DNA from: Deltaproteobacteria bacterium
GTDB lineage: Bacteria; Myxococcota_A; Polyangia; Polyangiales; Polyangiaceae
Direction: 5' to 3'
DNA: 64,000 nt
Assembly: GCA_016218915.1 (NCBI GenBank)
Contig: JACRCQ010000009.1
Location: 124,001-188,000, forward strand
Part shown: positions 60,315 to 64,000 of the stretch, one piece after another
Layout of the letters: each line of letters starts with the position of its first letter
How positions within the stretch are numbered: position 1 is the stretch's first letter
The notes under the pieces: generated by a model
Told to the model about the DNA's origin: nothing
What the model saw: the letters and a program-made list of their open reading frames with translations, nothing else
Database searches by the model: none
Position numbers and translations under genes: made by a program

Positions 60315-62552
60315 CTACTTGCGCTTCGGCGCCGCAGCACGCGGCAGTGGGAATCCCCTCTTCCTGAGCAGCGCGTCTATCCCCGCATCCCGCCCCCGGA
60401 ACAATCGATACCCGTCCGCCGGATCGATCGTGTTCCCAACTGCAAACACGTTGTCATGCAGCTTGCGCGCCACGGCCTTGTCATAGGGCCCGCCTGCCTC
60501 CACGAAGGCTTCCCACGCATCAGCCGAGATCGTGTCCGACCATAGATAGCTGTAGTAGCCCGCAGAGTACCCGTCCCCGGAAAAGACGTGATTGAAGTGG
60601 GGAGTCCGGTGGCGCATGACCAGCTCGGCCGGCATGCCGAGCGCGGCGAGCGTGTCCTTCTCGAACGCGCGCGGATCAATGGGCTTGTCGCCTGCAAGGT
60701 GCAGCTTCATGTCGATGAGCGCAGCCGACAGCGCTTCCACGGTGCTGTACCCCTGGTTGAACGTCGCGGCCTTCTTGATCTTGGCGACCAGCTCGGCCGG
60801 CATCGGCTGCCCGGTCGTGGCGTGCAGGGCGTACTTGTCCAGCACCTCGCGGGTCGACACCCAGTGCTCCAGAAGTTGCGAAGGGAATTCGACATAGTCC
60901 CGGGCCACCGAAGTGCCTGCGAGCGTCGGATACGTCACGTTCGAGTTCAACCCGTGCAGAGCATGCCCGAACTCGTGGAACAGCGTCCGAGCGTCGTCCC
61001 AGCTGATCAGGATCGGCTCGTTCGGCTTGCCCTTCACGAAGTTGGCATTGTTCGAGACGATCACCGGCACATCGCCGTCGACGCGCGACTGGGGACGGTA
61101 CTCGTTCATCCACGCGCCGGATCGCTTGCCTTTTCTCGCATAGGGGTCGAAGAACCAGAGCCCGATGTGCTTGTTCTGGGCATCGGTCACCTGCCACACG
61201 CGCACGTCAGGGTGGTAGACCGCCACCGAGCCGTCGGTGATCTGCTTGAACTGGAAGCCGAACAGCTCCCCCGCGACCCAGAACATCCCTTCGCGGAGCT
61301 TTTCGAGCTGCAGGTAGGGCTTGACCTCGTTCTGATCGAGGTCGTACTTCGCCTTGCGGACTTTCTCGGCGTAGTGGAGGTAGTCCCAGGCTGCGATGCG
61401 GACCGCAGGACGCTCCTTGCCCGCGATCGCCTGCATGTCAGCGACCTCTTGCTTGACGCGTGCCACGGCCGGCTTCCAGACCGCTTCCATCAGCTCCATG
61501 GCCCGCTCCGGGGTCTTGGCCATCGATTGCTCGATCTGCCAGTGCGCGTGCGTCTTGTAGCCGAGGAGGGTGGCCCGCTGCGCACGCAGCTTCAGGATCT
61601 CGGCGATCGTCTCGTTGTTGTCGTGCGCATCGCGGTTGTCGCCGCGGCTCTTGAACATCCGCCAGACCTTCTCTCTCAGATCGCGACGGGTCGAGTAGGT
61701 GAGGAACGGGTCGACGCTCGAACGCGTGTTGGCGATGACCCAGCGTCCAGACTTGCCGCGATTCGCCGCGGCCGCGGCAGCCGCTTCCCGCAGCGAGGGG
61801 GGCAGGCCTGCGAGGTCCGCCTCGGACTCGAGGAGCACCATCTGGCTCCCCTCTTCGGCGAGCACGTTCTGGCCGAACTTGGTGTACAGCTCGGCGAGCC
61901 GCTGGTTGAGCTCGGAGAGCTTCTTCTTCGACGCATCGTCGAGCTTGGCGCCAGAGCGGACGAATCCCGTGTAGTCGAGCCACAGAAGGCGCTGCTGCTC
62001 GGGTGTGAGCTTGAGCTGGGCGCGCGCGTCGTAGACCGCAGCGATGCGCTTGAACAAGCGCGTGTTCTGCACGATCGCGTCGCTCAGGGCCGCGAGCTTG
62101 GGCGCCATTTCCCTCTCCAACGCCTGCATCGCGTCGTCGCTCATCGCCCCGGTGTAGATGTCGTACACCGCGTTCGCTCTCTTCAACCCCATTCCCGCCC
62201 GCTCGAGGGCTACAATCGTATTGTCGAACGTCGGAGGGGATGGGTCAGCCGCAATGCGCTCCACCTCGGCGAGGTTCTCCGCGATGCCAGCCTCGAGTGC
62301 GGGCTTGAAGTCAGCCAGGGTGAAGCGGCCGAACGGAGGGACGCCGCCGTACGGACCTGTCCACGGCTGCAGCAGGACCTGGCCAGGAGCTGCAGGTGTT
62401 GCAGAGGCAGAAGCGGACGCGGTAGCAGAAGCGGGCGGCGGGGTGGACATGGCAGCCTGGGGTGTGGGTTCGGGTCTCGCCTGCGGCGCAGCGCAGCCGG
62501 GCAGGCACGCGATGCTGAGCATCGCGACAACACAACGACGGATCGAACGCAT
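60315..62552 (-). CDS. M3-family zinc metallopeptidase (Dcp/oligopeptidase A type), exported lipoprotein
   Basis: 745 residues from ATG 62552, with AGGAGG 9 nt upstream. A signal peptide with CLPGC is followed by an Ala/Ser/Pro linker and the peptidase. M3 motif HEFGHALHG with two zinc histidines and the catalytic Glu, the preceding WFFDPYARKGKRSGAWM and later GYYSYLWSD are the Dcp signature. Dcp-type enzymes remove dipeptides from C-termini; here it is probably outside the cytoplasm because of the lipoprotein signal. The upstream gene ends 2 bp before the start codon, so the two are coupled. Confidence 0.93.
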   Translation of the reverse strand: MRSIRRCVVAMLSIACLPGCAAPQARPEPTPQAAMSTPPPASATASASASATPAAPGQVLLQPWTGPYGGVPPFGRFTLADFKPALEAGIAENLAEVERIAADPSPPTFDNTIVALERAGMGLKRANAVYDIYTGAMSDDAMQALEREMAPKLAALSDAIVQNTRLFKRIAAVYDARAQLKLTPEQQRLLWLDYTGFVRSGAKLDDASKKKLSELNQRLAELYTKFGQNVLAEEGSQMVLLESEADLAGLPPSLREAAAAAAANRGKSGRWVIANTRSSVDPFLTYSTRRDLREKVWRMFKSRGDNRDAHDNNETIAEILKLRAQRATLLGYKTHAHWQIEQSMAKTPERAMELMEAVWKPAVARVKQEVADMQAIAGKERPAVRIAAWDYLHYAEKVRKAKYDLDQNEVKPYLQLEKLREGMFWVAGELFGFQFKQITDGSVAVYHPDVRVWQVTDAQNKHIGLWFFDPYARKGKRSGAWMNEYRPQSRVDGDVPVIVSNNANFVKGKPNEPILISWDDARTLFHEFGHALHGLNSNVTYPTLAGTSVARDYVEFPSQLLEHWVSTREVLDKYALHATTGQPMPAELVAKIKKAATFNQGYSTVEALSAALIDMKLHLAGDKPIDPRAFEKDTLAALGMPAELVMRHRTPHFNHVFSGDGYSAGYYSYLWSDTISADAWEAFVEAGGPYDKAVARKLHDNVFAVGNTIDPADGYRLFRGRDAGIDALLRKRGFPLPRAAAPKRK

Positions 62553-62554
62553 GG

Positions 62555-64000
62555 TTACCTTCCTCCTGAATCGAAACCGACGATAACTCCCCAGGTGTGA
62601 GGAGCGAAGACAGGGTCGTCGTGGTAGGCCCACGTGCCTGCCATCCAGAGCGCTCCGCGCGAATCGCTGTCGCCATCCCCCCTGACCACGCTCCAGCGCG
62701 GCATCAGCGTTGCTCCTCCCCGCCAGGATCGTATCGACTGCAGGCTCCCGTTGCTGCCCGGCAGCGCTTGCGAGGCTTGCACGAAGGGGATCAGATCGAT
62801 CTCCCAGGTGGAGGACAGGCTCAGCCCGAGCAGGCCATCGAGCCGCGCTCCCCACCCGCGCCCGGCAACGCGCCCAGGCTGGCAGAACGACTTGTCACCA
62901 CACCCCAGCGACACCGCGTGCACGGTCCCGCCCACACCTGGCTCCGCAACCTCGGAGTATTCCTCGCCGTTGAGCACGACCATGCCGCCTGGAGGGTTCT
63001 TCCAGGTGAAGCTCATGTCGTAGTCGCGATCGCCGCCGCCCTCGGCGGTTCGACGCAGCACCTTGGTGCGGCTGCGCGTCCAGCGATACTGCGCCGCAGC
63101 GGTCAGCCCAGCGATCACGCGCGAAGACTGGACTGTCCAGGTCACGGACAGGTCTGGTGTCCAGGCCATCATGTCGAGATACCCTGGGAGGGGGCCGTGA
63201 ATCATGCTGACGCTGGCAACGCGGCTTCCCACCACCCACTTGCTCGGACCGTGCTTCTTGAGCGCGTAGAGCAGCTGAAGCCCGGTCCGGTTGGTCCCAT
63301 CCGGGTGAGGTTGCATGATCTCGGACACGTGCCCGAACCGGTCACGCATTGCGCTGGCCCACAAGCCGAAGCTGACCGGCGCTGCGAGCTCGCTGCCAGC
63401 CCCTCGGGTGCGGATGGGGTACCAGCTTCCGAGTCGGACGCCTCCCATGCGGGCCTGCTCGGTGATGACCGAGACCAGTCCGACGGAAGCTGCGGTGCCA
63501 GCACCCAGGAAGGGGAGCATCACCCCGGCATCCAGGGAATGCACGCCGTAGGGGACCATCTGCACCAGCCCCACGAGAAGGACGAGACACGCTCCCATTC
63601 CTGCCGAAAGCGCTGCCATTCCCAGCGGCATTCCGGCGTCCTTTCCGGTCCCTTTGGCAGGGCGCGTCTCGTCGGCGGGTCGCAGGACGGTCACGCCCCC
63701 GAGCTCCGGAAGTCGCAGCGAGCCGCGATCGGTCAGCCATCGGGAATCGAAGGCCTCGTAGCTGGAGAATTCGACCTTGGCCCGGGTGAAGCCCGATGGG
63801 TCGAGCCTGATGCGGATCGGGACCGGAATGGGATCGACCTGGACCTCGATCCACTCTGCCTCGGGGGACAGCTCCCGCAGCTCGAAGCGACAGAGCTCGG
63901 TCTTGGAGCAGACTGTCTGCGATCTCCATCGCACCGAGAGCATGGGGTGATCCGCGGTCAGCTCGACGCTGGGTTGGACCGCAATGGTCGCGGGCAGCGT
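62555..64000 (-). CDS. Membrane protein with beta-rich extracytoplasmic domains (truncated by window edge)
   Basis: The open frame continues to position 64000 without a start that must be used: an ATG at 63943 exists, but the 19 codons beyond it are open and fit the same protein (VELTADHP before MLSVRWRSQ), so the start lies outside. At least 482 residues are visible. Features: a beta-rich PEGA-like or sandwich region (about the first 120 residues), two membrane helices (GMGACLVLLVGLVQMVPYG; VMLPFLGAGTAASVGLVSVI), then beta-barrel-like strands with aromatic endings (VSFGLWASAMRDRFG, WTVQSSRVIAGL, WEIDLIPFVQ). No family recognised. Coupled to the M3 peptidase downstream. Confidence 0.75.
   Translation of the reverse strand, partial: TLPATIAVQPSVELTADHPMLSVRWRSQTVCSKTELCRFELRELSPEAEWIEVQVDPIPVPIRIRLDPSGFTRAKVEFSSYEAFDSRWLTDRGSLRLPELGGVTVLRPADETRPAKGTGKDAGMPLGMAALSAGMGACLVLLVGLVQMVPYGVHSLDAGVMLPFLGAGTAASVGLVSVITEQARMGGVRLGSWYPIRTRGAGSELAAPVSFGLWASAMRDRFGHVSEIMQPHPDGTNRTGLQLLYALKKHGPSKWVVGSRVASVSMIHGPLPGYLDMMAWTPDLSVTWTVQSSRVIAGLTAAAQYRWTRSRTKVLRRTAEGGGDRDYDMSFTWKNPPGGMVVLNGEEYSEVAEPGVGGTVHAVSLGCGDKSFCQPGRVAGRGWGARLDGLLGLSLSSTWEIDLIPFVQASQALPGSNGSLQSIRSWRGGATLMPRWSVVRGDGDSDSRGALWMAGTWAYHDDPVFAPHTWGVIVGFDSGGR

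Overview
This is a GC-rich chromosomal window from a Gram-negative bacterium, most likely a deltaproteobacterial-type myxobacterium (Myxococcota, probably the Polyangiales side). The signs are lipid A genes (skp-lpxD-fabZ), a large set of predicted outer-membrane lipoproteins, several of them cysteine-rich, an IF-3 with a long acidic C-terminal tail like Myxococcus Dsg, many two-component proteins, and small families I know mainly from myxobacteria. No insertion sequence, prophage, integrase, plasmid function or CRISPR array is visible. It reads as ordinary core chromosome with lineage-specific small genes between conserved ones.

Layout. 1-1655 (minus): end of an envelope cluster, skp > lpxD > fabZ (fabZ cut by the window edge). 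1.9-5.3 kb: Cys-rich lipoprotein, the redox repressor Rex with a candidate operator, an outer-membrane barrel, a parvulin-type lipoprotein and tRNA-Ala(CGC). 5.5-12.6 kb: dnaK with a strong terminator, a two-gene heterodimeric ABC exporter and a KOW-domain protein. 12.8-15.4 kb: zinc-ribbon protein, RpoH-family sigma factor and rsmI. 15.4-24.3 kb: a 220-bp palindromic repeat element, a CBM9-like lipoprotein, ffh, the hybrid malic enzyme maeB, a TerB-like protein and a TFIIB-type zinc-finger protein. 24.5-28.5 kb: thrS and infC (without rpmI/rplT), a membrane protein and a PDZ-like protein. 28.6-37.5 kb: second copy of the repeat element, small lipoproteins, a NodB deacetylase, L-lysine 6-transaminase, a histone-deacetylase-family hydrolase that seems to start at AUC, a PAS protein, three small unknown genes and a CTP-dependent lipid kinase. 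37.5-41.2 kb: HAMP histidine kinase, HpnA-like epimerase and a response regulator with a histone-H1-like tail. 41.8-50.6 kb: a five-gene MoxR/VWA operon. 50.7-64 kb: molybdopterin oxidoreductase, hybrid histidine kinase, an OmpA/beta-propeller lipoprotein operon, a collagen-like lipoprotein, an M3 peptidase, and a membrane protein running off the right edge.

How the parts relate. The clearest functional units are the lipid A/chaperone operon at the left edge, the ABC exporter pair (ATGA overlap), the sigma factor-rsmI pair (GTGA overlap), thrS-infC, and the DUF4175-MoxR-DUF58-VWA-VWA operon, which probably assembles or inserts a metal- or cofactor-dependent envelope complex. The least explained items are the two-copy repeat element (TTGATCACCTC termini), the response regulator with a tail of about 12 AAKKP-type units, the 40-residue insertion in ThrRS, the AUC start, and the unknown small-gene cassette at 35.0-36.0 kb.
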